From Marinomonas spartinae (GTDB lineage Bacteria > Pseudomonadota > Gammaproteobacteria > Pseudomonadales > Marinomonadaceae), in contig NZ_JAEMUI010000013.1 in NCBI RefSeq assembly GCF_016461715.1, forward strand, positions 1 to 64,000: DNA of 64,000 nt, written 5' to 3'. Shown piece after piece: positions 1 through 9,081 of this stretch; the first letter of the stretch is position 1; each line of letters opens with the position of its first letter. The translations under genes were made by a program, and so were the position numbers. The notes beneath the pieces are model-generated. The model had not been told where the DNA came from. It saw nothing but the letters and a program-made list of their open reading frames with translations, and made no database searches.

Positions 1-74
1 CTGATTTATGTCAATATTTTATAATTTCAATATAAATATACTGTCATCACTAAATTTTAAAAAGGAGTGTTGAT

Positions 75-563
75 ATGTCTAATGTAATCGATAAACGTTT
101 TTTGCTTGCTTTACGCTTAGGGATGGCTTGGACGTTTTTATATGCTTGTTCTCATCAAGTATTTGACCCCAATTTTAGTATCGTTGGTTTTTTAAACAGT
201 ACGAAGACTTTTCATGGTTTCTTTTCTTACTTCACAGGGCCTGTCATTGCACCTATCGTGTCGTTTATGGTGGCTTATGGCCATTTAGCGATTGGTTTGT
301 CTTTGCTTTTTGGTTTGTTTGTCCGTATCAGTGCGCCTTTTGGCGCTTTGGTTCTATTCATGTATTGGATGGCAAACATGGATTTTCCATATGTCGTAGA
401 TCACCACAACTTTATCATTGATTCACATATTATTTACTGTATTGTATTAATTATGTTAGCAGTGAAAAATGCAGGTCATTATTATGGGCTAGATAATGTC
501 TTAGCTCAGTCAGATTTATTGAAAAAAGGCTCACTTTCTAAACTTAAACCAATTGTAGGATAA
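75..563 (+). CDS. DoxX-like integral membrane protein
   Basis: A 162-residue, strongly hydrophobic protein with about four predicted membrane helices (roughly residues 10-27, 57-80, 83-102 and 115-132). The N-terminal pattern RLGMAWTFLYA resembles the first helix of DoxX/DoxD-type proteins, which are small quinone- or redox-associated membrane proteins. The ATG is preceded by AAAGGAG at a good distance, which fixes the start. It stands alone: the next gene begins more than 200 bp downstream behind a hairpin-like sequence. The family assignment rests on hydropathy and the N-terminal motif only. The substrate or partner cannot be told, and a real role in thiosulfate oxidation is not implied. 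Confidence 0.6.
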   Translation: MSNVIDKRFLLALRLGMAWTFLYACSHQVFDPNFSIVGFLNSTKTFHGFFSYFTGPVIAPIVSFMVAYGHLAIGLSLLFGLFVRISAPFGALVLFMYWMANMDFPYVVDHHNFIIDSHIIYCIVLIMLAVKNAGHYYGLDNVLAQSDLLKKGSLSKLKPIVG

Positions 564-583
564 ATTTTAAATTACATTTCTTT

Positions 584-627
584 ATTGTACGATGCATTAT
601 TAAATGATTTTTAATGCGTCGTATAAT
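584..627 (+). terminator. Imperfect hairpin after the DoxX-like gene
   Basis: Arms 584-598 and 613-627 pair at 13 of 15 positions around a 14-base AT-rich loop. No clear T-run follows, so this is only a possible terminator or a bidirectional structure. Confidence 0.3.
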
Positions 628-788
628 GTAAGAACAAATTATAAACCTATAGTTATTGATGTTTGTGCAATAAAAAGATAATCTCTCCAAATGATTTATT
701 CAAAATAAGGCGTGGATTTTCTGATGGTTTGCTTCTCTATCTTACTCTCTCGGTTGTGCTTATCATATTCTCCAGAGGGGAAGTCGTC

Positions 789-1391
789 GTGAATCATGAA
801 CAGCGAGTAATTGCTTGGCTTGAGCAAGATAAAATGCGTATGGAAGCTTTACAAATCGCCCAGCAAGTTGGACTGAATGATTGGTGTATCGGGGCTGGTT
901 TTGTGAGAAATTTAATCTGGGATAAGCTCCATGGTTATGAAGAGACAACCCCATTGAATGATCTGGACTTAATCTATTTTGACCCAGTAAACACCAGTGT
1001 CGAAGCAGACGAGCGTATTGAAGATGAGCTGACTTCTCATTCTACTTTACCATGGTCTGTTAAGAATCAAGCTCGTATGCATCACCGTAATAGTGATGCA
1101 CCCTATCGGTCAACCAGTCACGCCATGAGCTATTGGGTCGAGCTAGAAACAGCCATAGGGGCTCGGTTATCGTCTTCTGGTCAGGTAAAGCTGGTGGCTC
1201 CTTTTGGAGTCGATGTGTTGTTTAGAAAGCACATCACCATGAACCCTGATCGTCTTAAGCCGATTGATTTTGATCAGCGTATTAATAGTAAGCGTTGGTT
1301 GCAGTTGTGGCCTGATCTCACCGTCGTGCGGCCTGATCTCACCGTCGTGCGGCCTGATCTCACCGTCGTGCGGCCTGAGATCAAAGTGTGA
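789..1391 (+). CDS. Nucleotidyltransferase family protein (NTP_transf_6 type)
   Basis: About 200 residues when started at GTG 789, which has the purine-rich AGAGGGGA just upstream. An in-frame extension back to 663 is possible but looks non-conserved. The segment WCIGAGFVRNLIWD followed by NDLDLIYFD matches the nucleotidyltransferase core of the COG3575/NTP_transf_6 family: a glycine-rich loop and then paired acidic residues for metal and NTP binding. The natural substrate of the family is not known to me. The C-terminus carries three exact copies of a seven-residue unit PDLTVVR made by a 21-bp tandem DNA repeat, then a partial fourth. This tail is probably a recent local expansion. The gene is monocistronic. 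Confidence 0.7.
   Translation: MNHEQRVIAWLEQDKMRMEALQIAQQVGLNDWCIGAGFVRNLIWDKLHGYEETTPLNDLDLIYFDPVNTSVEADERIEDELTSHSTLPWSVKNQARMHHRNSDAPYRSTSHAMSYWVELETAIGARLSSSGQVKLVAPFGVDVLFRKHITMNPDRLKPIDFDQRINSKRWLQLWPDLTVVRPDLTVVRPDLTVVRPEIKV
1309..1378 (+). repeat. 21-bp in-frame tandem repeat, 3.3 copies
   Basis: Exact copies at 1309-1329, 1330-1350 and 1351-1371, followed by a seven-base partial copy. The unit is a multiple of three, so it adds heptapeptides to the end of the nucleotidyltransferase without changing frame. The copies are identical, which suggests recent slippage or an unstable copy number. Confidence 0.9.
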
Positions 1392-1462
1392 TCGAGCGCT
1401 CGCAACAATCACTTACTGAGAGATTTGCCAGTTTTTCGTCTAATAAGGGAAGGGAATGTGTT

Positions 1463-1494
1463 ATCACTCCCTTTCTAACTAGGTGGGGAGTGAT
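1463..1494. terminator. Hairpin between converging genes
   Basis: ATCACTCCC (1463-1471) pairs with GGGAGTGAT (1486-1494) around a 14-base loop that includes the stop codon of the minus-strand ABC gene. It sits between two convergent genes and could end both transcripts. There is no strong T-tract on either side. Confidence 0.4.
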
Positions 1495-3088
1495 TGATAT
1501 AACCTGTTAAATCAATCACTTGATTCGGGCGCCAATCAGAAATGTCTTTGTGTGTGACAAACAAAATGGTCGCATCGAGAGTGTGAAGGGTGTTAACAAT
1601 TGCCTGTTCCGTAGTGCTGTCGAGAGCCGAAGTGGCTTCATCCAATATTAAGATGGGGGCCTTTTTGATTAACGCCCGTGCGATGGTGACACGTTGACGC
1701 TCACCACCCGATAATGCCATGCCTTGCTGTCCGACTAATTGGTGTATACCGTCTGGAGAGCGGTCAATGATAGTGTCCAATGACGCGTGTCTAGCGGCGG
1801 TTTCTACTTCGAGGTCACTGGCTGTCGGATTACCGATACGTATGTTATCGGCAAGGGTGCCTGTAAATACAACTGGGTCCTGAGGGACATAAGCGATATG
1901 GCTGGCAAGTTCTTCGTATGTTATATCTCTGAGTTTAACACCTCCAATCGTAATGACACCTTTTTCAGGGTCATCAAACCGCATTAATAGCTCTAATAAC
2001 GTACTTTTGCCGCTTCCACTTGGGCCTAAAATGCGCACTCGGCTGCCAGCAGGAATCGTTGCATTAATATTGTTTAATACTGGTCCGTGAGCGATGCCCT
2101 CGATACGGATCTGATGATCGCTTGTCATGGTTTTAGGCTGCCTAGGCTCGGGGAGCTGTGGCGCGGTCGTCGCTTGTTTGTAATTGTCTAATGAAGCTTT
2201 TAAATCATTAATGCTTAACCCTGCTGTGGCCAATTCCCCAAGAGGTGCGGCGGCGCGTCCAATGAGCATTAACACGGCTAGTAGCGTGGTGATGTTCGTG
2301 TCGTCTTGGAGGACCATAAAAGAGGCCATACCAGCGATAGGGAGGACGCTCGCCAGAGTGGAGACAAAGATGGCGAATGCTGAGGACCAGTTGGTTTTAC
2401 TCAGGGCTTGTTCTTGAGCTTGCCAACGCTGTTCAATGCGTTCAATGGCCTTGATGGGGCCTGCTGCCGTGCGTAATAACTCAAGATGGTCAACAAATTC
2501 AAGTGTTGCGGCAGAGGCATTATTTTGTGCGGTCTGACGCTGAGCATCAGCACGTTTCAGGGCCCGCTGTGAAAGAAAAAGTCCTAACAACGCCAGTATT
2601 AATAAAACACTGGCTACTAGGGCAATCTCCAGACCTGCCACCACGCCTATACCGACGACTAAACACAGTGGTAAACAGGGAGCATGAAGAAAGCTTTGTA
2701 GTTGGTGGGCGGGGATGCTCATGAACCCTGGAATGCCTTGACCAGCTATGTTAGCTATTTTGGTTCGATTATTGTGGGTAAACCAAGAAAGTTTGCTTTG
2801 AGCCAAGGCGTGACCTAGTGTTTTATATAAATCGCCAGCAAGTCGCACACCCGTTAAATAGCCAGAGCGGTTCACGGCAATTGAGACAAGAATGGCCATC
2901 CCTGTACTGATTAGAATCCACAAAGGGGGCCAATGATGGGTGATACCCAACGCTAGCACGGTATAAGCCCAAGCTTCTAAAGCCGCAACTAAGATCCAGC
3001 CTAAGCCGACATAGAGTAAACGCTTACGTGCAGCAGAGGGTAGCGCTAGGATTGGCGAATGATTTGAACTGTCTGCACCGTATTTCAT
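1475..3088 (-). CDS. ABC transporter, fused permease/ATPase half (second of pair)
   Basis: A 537-residue half-transporter with an N-terminal six-helix membrane domain (about 20-300) and a C-terminal ATPase domain. Visible motifs are Walker A GPSGSGKST near 355-363, signature LSGGERQ near 459-465, Walker B ILILDEAT near 479-486 and the switch histidine in FVTH. All nucleotide-binding motifs are intact. Its start overlaps the stop of the upstream partner by 4 bp (ATGA), so the two are translationally coupled and probably form a heterodimer. Because the pair is preceded by a Fur box, I infer a role in iron or siderophore transport, like the YbtP/YbtQ and IrtA/IrtB transporters. Exporter-type fold does not settle the direction. 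CydDC-like function is a less likely alternative. Confidence 0.75.
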   Translation of the reverse strand: MKYGADSSNHSPILALPSAARKRLLYVGLGWILVAALEAWAYTVLALGITHHWPPLWILISTGMAILVSIAVNRSGYLTGVRLAGDLYKTLGHALAQSKLSWFTHNNRTKIANIAGQGIPGFMSIPAHQLQSFLHAPCLPLCLVVGIGVVAGLEIALVASVLLILALLGLFLSQRALKRADAQRQTAQNNASAATLEFVDHLELLRTAAGPIKAIERIEQRWQAQEQALSKTNWSSAFAIFVSTLASVLPIAGMASFMVLQDDTNITTLLAVLMLIGRAAAPLGELATAGLSINDLKASLDNYKQATTAPQLPEPRQPKTMTSDHQIRIEGIAHGPVLNNINATIPAGSRVRILGPSGSGKSTLLELLMRFDDPEKGVITIGGVKLRDITYEELASHIAYVPQDPVVFTGTLADNIRIGNPTASDLEVETAARHASLDTIIDRSPDGIHQLVGQQGMALSGGERQRVTIARALIKKAPILILDEATSALDSTTEQAIVNTLHTLDATILFVTHKDISDWRPNQVIDLTGYINHSPPS

Positions 3089-4710
3089 TGCTGATCCTCT
3101 GCGATGGTCATCCGTTTGAGTTTGAGGACTTTTGCGGTATTGGCCGCCAATTCCTCATCATGGGTAACCATGACAATCGTTTTTTCTTGCTTTTGAGCTA
3201 AATGCTCTAATTCACGAATTAATCCGCTTGCTCTTGTTGCATCGAGTGCACTAGTTGGCTCATCGAGAAGTATGATGTGAGCGTCAGATAAGAACGCTCT
3301 GGCGATACTTAAGCGCTGACGTTCACCGCCGGAAAGTATGTCGGTATGGGTATCAAGTGTTGTGTTTAATTGAGCACGGAGTAGGGCGTCATTAAGCTCA
3401 GCAGTGTTTGCTTGTGGTGCTGAAAGGCGTAAGTTCTCTTCGACTGTTGCGGGTAGTGTATCGCCTCCTTGAGGAATGAGCAGTATTGATTGATGCAGGG
3501 TTGACTCATTTAGCTGTGTGATGTCGGTCTGCGCCAGTTTTATTTGCCCGCTCGATAATGGTTCATGTCCAGCCATAACTCGCAATAACGTCGTTTTACC
3601 GATGCCACTTGCTCCTGTAATGGCACTCAGGGCGTTGCTCGGAAAGGTCTCATTAATCACATCTAGCAGTTGCGATCCATTAATCGTGAGACGGACGTTT
3701 TGTAAGGTGAGTGTGGGAGGCTGAGGTAATGTCGTGACTTGTCCTGTTGGTAAAGTCGGCAACTGTAGTAGCGCGATCAGTCTCCCCATTGCTAATCGAC
3801 CAGCACTGACGTAATCAAGGCCATGGCCAAGTCTAAGCGCTGGGGTAACAATAGCAAAACTAAAAAACAATGTGGCGGCGAGGGATGGAATACTGGTGTC
3901 ATAGGCAATTAAGTAAGCGATAGCAAAAGTGGCAGCGGCTTGCAGTAATGCCACGGCGGTACCAGCTAAAGTGGCGACTTTACTGACCCAGAGGACCATG
4001 TTGTTGGTAAAGCGCTTTGTAGCACTATCGTAGTCGGCTAATGCACCGGACAGCTGACCATATATTCGATTGACTCGGATGCCTCGGGCGTAGTTATCGA
4101 CTGCTGTGATGATCTCGCCCATGATCTGTCGTCGCACTTCACCATCACGTGCGTTAATGTGAGGTACGACAACCAGATAATATAAAGAAGCAAGTACGCC
4201 AGGTAGTAGAACCCATAAGGCTGATACCCCTGCCATATTGATCAAAAGACATATCGCAGCGATCGGTGTGACCAAAAAGCTGGCAATTTCGGCAGGTAAG
4301 TGAGCCACCATATGATGCAGCTTCTCAATATCACTAGAGACTAAATTTCGTACTTCTTGATCTCCTTGCTTGGCAAGCGAGGATTCAGGGAGTCTTAATA
4401 AGTGATTGGCTACTTTACGTCGCAATCTAGCGGAAAAAGCGGCTTCGCCATCGTGTGCTAACCAAGAGGCAAGGGCAGCAAATAGCGCGCCAAAGAGCCA
4501 TAATAGGGAAGCAGTGAATAACCAAATAGAGGACAAATCGTCCAGTAACTGAATCAAGCTCCATAACGCTGCCAGCATTGTTATGCCTGATAATGATGAG
4601 AAAAGCGCGCCGCTAGCAAGCTTTGTTGCGCTGGGTCGTAAAGCGTCAGCAAGCAGTGGATTTGTGATTAACTTACTTAATGCTGGCTTGTGCACGTAAA
4701 CAGTCTCCAT
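3085..4710 (-). CDS. ABC transporter, fused permease/ATPase half (first of pair)
   Basis: A 541-residue half-transporter with membrane helices in about 30-310 and an ATPase domain from about 335. Walker A GASGIGKT is near 366-373, signature LSGGERQ near 459-465, Walker B IILLDEPT near 479-486 and the H-loop is VTHD. It is the first gene of a two-gene operon whose second gene overlaps it by 4 bp. A near-perfect Fur box lies 25 bp upstream of the start, so transcription is probably repressed when iron is plentiful. Half-transporter pairs under Fur control are typical of ferric-siderophore uptake through the inner membrane (YbtPQ type) or of siderophore export. No siderophore synthesis gene is in the window. 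Confidence 0.75.
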   Translation of the reverse strand: METVYVHKPALSKLITNPLLADALRPSATKLASGALFSSLSGITMLAALWSLIQLLDDLSSIWLFTASLLWLFGALFAALASWLAHDGEAAFSARLRRKVANHLLRLPESSLAKQGDQEVRNLVSSDIEKLHHMVAHLPAEIASFLVTPIAAICLLINMAGVSALWVLLPGVLASLYYLVVVPHINARDGEVRRQIMGEIITAVDNYARGIRVNRIYGQLSGALADYDSATKRFTNNMVLWVSKVATLAGTAVALLQAAATFAIAYLIAYDTSIPSLAATLFFSFAIVTPALRLGHGLDYVSAGRLAMGRLIALLQLPTLPTGQVTTLPQPPTLTLQNVRLTINGSQLLDVINETFPSNALSAITGASGIGKTTLLRVMAGHEPLSSGQIKLAQTDITQLNESTLHQSILLIPQGGDTLPATVEENLRLSAPQANTAELNDALLRAQLNTTLDTHTDILSGGERQRLSIARAFLSDAHIILLDEPTSALDATRASGLIRELEHLAQKQEKTIVMVTHDEELAANTAKVLKLKRMTIAEDQQ

Positions 4711-4734
4711 TGTTTATATAATCAAGATAATATC

Positions 4735-4753
4735 GATAATGATAATCAATATC
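4735..4753 (-). promoter_or_regulatory. Fur box upstream of the ABC pair
   Basis: The sequence GATAATGATAATCAATATC matches the 19-bp Fur consensus at 18 positions. A further GATAAT hexamer lies at 4726-4731, so overlapping Fur dimers are possible. It lies just upstream of the start of the minus-strand ABC operon. Confidence 0.85.
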
Positions 4754-4828
4754 AATTAATGTTAAAGGTTTGTTATAGGTTAATGGGGAATGTCCATGGG
4801 CTAGAGTTTGGTTTTTGAGTGAACTCTA

Positions 4829-4857
4829 TTGACTTATTAAACACTGTTCATTATATT
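4829..4857 (+). promoter_or_regulatory. Promoter of the tetR-aas operon
   Basis: TTGACT at 4829-4834 and TATATT at 4852-4857 are separated by 17 bp. Each matches the sigma-70 hexamers at five of six positions. The TetR operator arms lie over the spacer and just after the -10 element. Confidence 0.75.
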
Positions 4858-4875
4858 TATTGAACAGTGTTTAAT
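4836..4875. promoter_or_regulatory. Perfect 15-bp inverted repeat, TetR operator
   Basis: ATTAAACACTGTTCA (4836-4850) is repeated exactly in reverse complement at 4861-4875 with a 10-bp spacer. Each arm also holds its own small near-palindrome, AACAnTGTT, with centres 23 bp apart, so two repressor dimers could bind on nearly the same face. The position over the promoter and 21 bp before the tetR start strongly suggests autoregulation. Confidence 0.85.
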
Positions 4876-4896
4876 ATGGCTTAACAGGGATAAAAA

Positions 4897-5526
4897 ATGG
4901 CTCGCCGTAACGATCATAGTCGAGAAGAGTTAAAGGAGTTGGCATTAATTGCTGGCGAACAGCTGATAGATGAAGGCGGTATTCATGCACTGTCAGCACG
5001 AAAAGTTGCCCAGAAAATTGGCTATTCCGCTGGTGCATTGTATTTGGTTTTTACCAATTTGGACGATTTATGCTGGCACATCAACGGCCGAACCATGGCC
5101 ATGTTGAATGGCCTACTGTCGACTCAAATTGAACAAGAAAAAGTAAACCACCTACCTCAAGAAACCTTGCGTATTATTGCAAAAACCTACCTTAACTTTT
5201 CCGCTGAGTGGCCTAATCGTTGGGCGTTGATGTTTGAACATCATACTCCAGAAAGTATTATTTGCCCTGATTGGTTAATTCATGCAGTTAACGAATTGTT
5301 TGACTTTGTTCAGGCGCCGTTGCGTCAATTAGCACCCAATGTCAGTGAAGAGTCACTACAGCTTGCGGTACGAACCTTGTGGTGTGGGGTTCATGGTATT
5401 GCCGCGCTGAGTTCCCGAGGTAAGCTGTTTCTTGAAGGGGATCAAACGGATGCATTGATTGATAACTTATTGACTCATTATTTAACACATTGGATACAGG
5501 AGAGCACCAATGAACAGTTTGTATAA
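4897..5526 (+). CDS. TetR/AcrR family transcriptional regulator
   Basis: A 209-residue protein with the TetR-type N-terminal helix-turn-helix at about 10-56 (ALSARKVAQKIGYSAGALYLVF is the recognition region) and a helical C-terminal ligand-binding domain of WHG-like appearance. It starts at ATG 4897 and ends inside the next gene, overlapping it by 17 bp, so the two are co-transcribed. A perfect inverted repeat on its own promoter is the likely operator. As its only operon partner remodels phospholipids, the effector may be a fatty acid, acyl-CoA or membrane-active compound. That is inference from context. Confidence 0.85.
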   Translation: MARRNDHSREELKELALIAGEQLIDEGGIHALSARKVAQKIGYSAGALYLVFTNLDDLCWHINGRTMAMLNGLLSTQIEQEKVNHLPQETLRIIAKTYLNFSAEWPNRWALMFEHHTPESIICPDWLIHAVNELFDFVQAPLRQLAPNVSEESLQLAVRTLWCGVHGIAALSSRGKLFLEGDQTDALIDNLLTHYLTHWIQESTNEQFV

Positions 5527-8500
5527 GGTTCGCGGTTTTGCTGCTTTTATTAGTGTGGCTTTTCTCAATAGCTTTGTTGATTTAGGCCACAAAATTATTA
5601 TTCAGAATACCTTATTTAAAAGTTACGATGGCAGTTATCAAGTTTTATTGACGGCGTTGGTTAATGCCCTCGTGCTATTACCCTATATCTTATTAGTGAC
5701 TCCCGCTGGTTTTTTATCTGATCGTTATAAGAAAAAGCGCGTGATGCAAATGTCCGCAGCCATCGCGATTGTTATCACTCTCATGATAACGTGGTGCTAT
5801 TACCATGGGCGCTTTATAGAGGCATTTGCCTTTACCTTTATTTTGGGGCTACAAAGTGCCATTTATTCCCCTGCTAAATATGGCTATATTCGTGAAATGG
5901 CGGGAGTAAACCGTTTAAGCGAAGGTAATGGCTGGATCCAAGGGGTCACTATGATCGCTATCTTAAGCGGTATCGTGGTCTTTTCTGCTTTATTTGAACT
6001 CTTGCTGCCGACGCAGAGTATGTACTCTCCTGATAGTGTGTTCAGTGCCATTGCGCCATTAGGCTGGCTGCTGGTTATCGGCTCCTGCTTTGAGTTTTAT
6101 TTAACATTGCGCTTACCGGAAGGGAATGCAGTGACCTCATCAGAGGCGTTCAATTGGTCTAACTATGCTCGTGGTCGCACCTTAAAACAGAATATATCCT
6201 TGCTGGGTAGGCATAAGGCTATTTGGCAGTCAATTCTTGGTTTGACATTGTTTTGGTCTATAAGTCAGGTGCTACTAGCCGTTTTTCCCGCTTATAGCAA
6301 AGAGCATTTGGGAATGACTAACGCCTTTGTCATTCAAGCAACCATTGCTGTATCTGGCATTGGGGTTTTATTGGGCTCTATGTGGGCCAATAGTATGTCA
6401 CGCAATCAAATCAACTTATCTCTTATTCCGGTTGGGATCGCGGGGGTGACTCTTGGTGCCTTTATCATCCCAATGGCACACTCTTTTCTTATCTTGGCCT
6501 GTGCTTTTTTTATCATCGGTCTGTTTGGGGCCATGTTTAGTGTGCCATTAAATGCGTTGATTCAGTTCCACGCTAGGAATGATCAGCTAGGTCGCACCTT
6601 GGCGGGCAGCAATTATATTCAAAACATTGGTATGTTGGCCTTTTTAGGTCTCACTATTATCTTTGCGCTTACTGATCTAGATGTAAGCTATCTGTTATGG
6701 GGATTGGGGTTCATTGTTTTAGCTGGGACGTTAGCAGCCATACATATCCTCCCAGAAGCCTTACTTCGTGGTGTTATGGCAATTATTCTCGCCCGTAAAT
6801 ATCGTCTAAATGTGCTTGGTTTAGAGCATTTAAAGCAGTCAGGTCAGGGCGTTTTGTTATTGGGTAATCACATCAGTTGGTTGGATTGGGCTATGGTGCA
6901 AATGGCCTGCCCGCGTCATGTGCATTTTGTGATGGATAGAGGTATTTACCAGCGTTGGTATTTGAAGTGGTTTTTTGATCGCTATAAGGTGATTCCTATT
7001 TCCGGTGGGCAAAGTCGTCAGGCTTTAGAACAAGTAACTGAGTTACTTAACCAAGGTGAAGTAGTGTGTCTGTTTCCCGAAGGGGCGATCAGCCATTTGG
7101 GGCAACTTGGCGAATTTAAACACGGTTTTGAGCGCGCTTGCGCAGACTCAAAAGGTGTCATTGTGCCTTTTTATCTACGGGGTATGTGGGGGAGCGTCTT
7201 TTCTCGCTCATCGCAAAAACTGTCTCAGTTGAGAAAAAGTGGTCTGAAACGAGATGTGACCATCGCGTTTGGCACGCCTATGGATATTCATTCCACAGCG
7301 GAGACAGTGAAGCAAAAGGTATTTGAGATGTCAGTGACGAGCTGGAACGATTATACCGATACGCTTGAGCCCTTAGCCCATTCGTGGATTCGTACTGCGA
7401 AAGCAAAACCAACAGATTGGGCCATTGTTGACAGTAAAGGTGAACCATTGGGCCACCAAAAACTACTGACCATGACCGCATTATTGCAACGTCGTATTAA
7501 AAAATTACCGGGGAAAAATCTTGGCCTACTTGTGCCAACGTCTTCTCCTGGCGTAGCGGCTAATATGGCAGCATTAATGGCGGGTAAGACGATAGTGAAC
7601 ATTAACTATACGTCCACACCTGAGGCGCAGCTTCATGCCGTAAAACAGGCGGATATTCAGGGTTTTGTCACCGCCCATCGGTTTATTCAGCAGTTAGAAA
7701 AACGAGGTATTGATTGTCAGGCATTATTGGCGGGTAAAGACGTTATTTATCTAGAAGATTTCCATAAGGGACTTAATAAAGTCGAGGCGGTGAGTACCGC
7801 TGTTATGGCGGCACTTTTGCCCACTAGTTGGTTGCAGTGGTTATGGTGTTCCCATTGTGAGCTAGATGATGCCGCCGCGATTTTGTTTTCATCGGGCAGT
7901 GAAGGTACGCCTAAAGGAGTAGTATTAAGCCATAGGAATATTATGGCGAATATTCGTCAAGTGTCTGATGTGTTAAATGTGCGCGACAATGACCGCATCA
8001 TGGCCACATTGCCACTGTTTCATGCTTTTGGTCTAACTGTCACGGGGTTATTACCATTGCTTGAAGGCGTTCCCGCGATTTGCCACCCTGATCCTACCGA
8101 TGGTTTAAACATTGCCAAAGCAGTGACGAAACATGAAGCGACTTTGATGTGTGCTACGTCAACCTTTTTACGGCTGTACACCCGTAATCGTCGTATTCAT
8201 CCTCTTATGTTCAGTAGTTTGCGAGCTGTCGTAAGTGGTGCAGAGAAATTAGACCCACAAGTAAGAGATGCTTTCACCCAGCGGTTTGGTAAAACGATCT
8301 TAGAAGGCTATGGCACGACGGAAACCACTCCGGTAGCCAGTGTGAATCTGCCAGGCTACATTAATCGTGATACAGCTCAAGTGCAGGAAGCGGCTCGTAC
8401 TGGGACGGTCGGTATGGCATTACCAGGCACAACCTTCCGTATTGTTGATCCCAATTCATTGGAAACGCTGCCTGTTGGGGAAGATGGACTGATTCTGATT

Positions 8501-8965
8501 GGTGGTGCGCAAATTATGAAAGGCTACTTAGAGGATCCAGAAAAAACCGCTGATGTGATTGTCGAAATGGATGGATTACGCTGGTATAAAACAGGTGATA
8601 AAGGACACTTAGATGAAGACGGCTATTTAACCGTGGTGGATCGCTATTCGCGTTTTGCCAAGTTAGGCGGAGAGATGGTTAGCTTAGGTGCGGTGGAACA
8701 GCAGATTCGGACAATTCTACAGTCGACTGATTTATCCATGGTGGCAGTGAATGTGCCGGATGAGAAAAAAGGCGAAAGGGTAATCTTACTGGTGGGTGAT
8801 GACGCGAACTCTGAGGATATCCGCCAATCTTTGGTCGAGGCGAAAATGCCTGCTTTAATGATGCCCAGTGAGATTATTCAAGTTGATGCGTTACCTATTT
8901 TAGGAAGCGGCAAACTCGACTTTAAAGCTGCTAAGCAATTAGCATTGGATAACACTCAAGGGTAG
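5510..8965 (+). CDS. aas: LplT-Aas fusion: lysophospholipid flippase, acyltransferase and acyl-ACP synthetase
   Basis: A 1151-residue three-part protein. Residues 1-425 are an MFS-type transporter like LplT. Residues about 430-620 are a PlsC-type acyltransferase with the NHISWLD motif (His454, Asp459) and FPEG near 522. Residues about 640-1150 are an AMP-forming acyl-ACP synthetase with FSSGSEGTPKG near 793 and a YGTTET motif. In E. coli, LplT moves lysophosphatidylethanolamine across the inner membrane and Aas re-acylates it using acyl-ACP. Here both steps sit in one chain, a fusion also known in other bacteria. The start overlaps the tetR gene by 17 bp. All catalytic motifs look intact. Its expression is probably set by the TetR operator. 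Confidence 0.9.
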   Translation: MNSLYKVRGFAAFISVAFLNSFVDLGHKIIIQNTLFKSYDGSYQVLLTALVNALVLLPYILLVTPAGFLSDRYKKKRVMQMSAAIAIVITLMITWCYYHGRFIEAFAFTFILGLQSAIYSPAKYGYIREMAGVNRLSEGNGWIQGVTMIAILSGIVVFSALFELLLPTQSMYSPDSVFSAIAPLGWLLVIGSCFEFYLTLRLPEGNAVTSSEAFNWSNYARGRTLKQNISLLGRHKAIWQSILGLTLFWSISQVLLAVFPAYSKEHLGMTNAFVIQATIAVSGIGVLLGSMWANSMSRNQINLSLIPVGIAGVTLGAFIIPMAHSFLILACAFFIIGLFGAMFSVPLNALIQFHARNDQLGRTLAGSNYIQNIGMLAFLGLTIIFALTDLDVSYLLWGLGFIVLAGTLAAIHILPEALLRGVMAIILARKYRLNVLGLEHLKQSGQGVLLLGNHISWLDWAMVQMACPRHVHFVMDRGIYQRWYLKWFFDRYKVIPISGGQSRQALEQVTELLNQGEVVCLFPEGAISHLGQLGEFKHGFERACADSKGVIVPFYLRGMWGSVFSRSSQKLSQLRKSGLKRDVTIAFGTPMDIHSTAETVKQKVFEMSVTSWNDYTDTLEPLAHSWIRTAKAKPTDWAIVDSKGEPLGHQKLLTMTALLQRRIKKLPGKNLGLLVPTSSPGVAANMAALMAGKTIVNINYTSTPEAQLHAVKQADIQGFVTAHRFIQQLEKRGIDCQALLAGKDVIYLEDFHKGLNKVEAVSTAVMAALLPTSWLQWLWCSHCELDDAAAILFSSGSEGTPKGVVLSHRNIMANIRQVSDVLNVRDNDRIMATLPLFHAFGLTVTGLLPLLEGVPAICHPDPTDGLNIAKAVTKHEATLMCATSTFLRLYTRNRRIHPLMFSSLRAVVSGAEKLDPQVRDAFTQRFGKTILEGYGTTETTPVASVNLPGYINRDTAQVQEAARTGTVGMALPGTTFRIVDPNSLETLPVGEDGLILIGGAQIMKGYLEDPEKTADVIVEMDGLRWYKTGDKGHLDEDGYLTVVDRYSRFAKLGGEMVSLGAVEQQIRTILQSTDLSMVAVNVPDEKKGERVILLVGDDANSEDIRQSLVEAKMPALMMPSEIIQVDALPILGSGKLDFKAAKQLALDNTQG

Positions 8966-9081
8966 CATTGCGTTTCACTCGGCTTGCTTTGACTGAGCGG
9001 TCGAGTGATGAGACTTATTGGAATGTATTTGCATGATGTGGGACATCATTTTATAGGGAAATTCTCTAATAGGAAGTTGAA

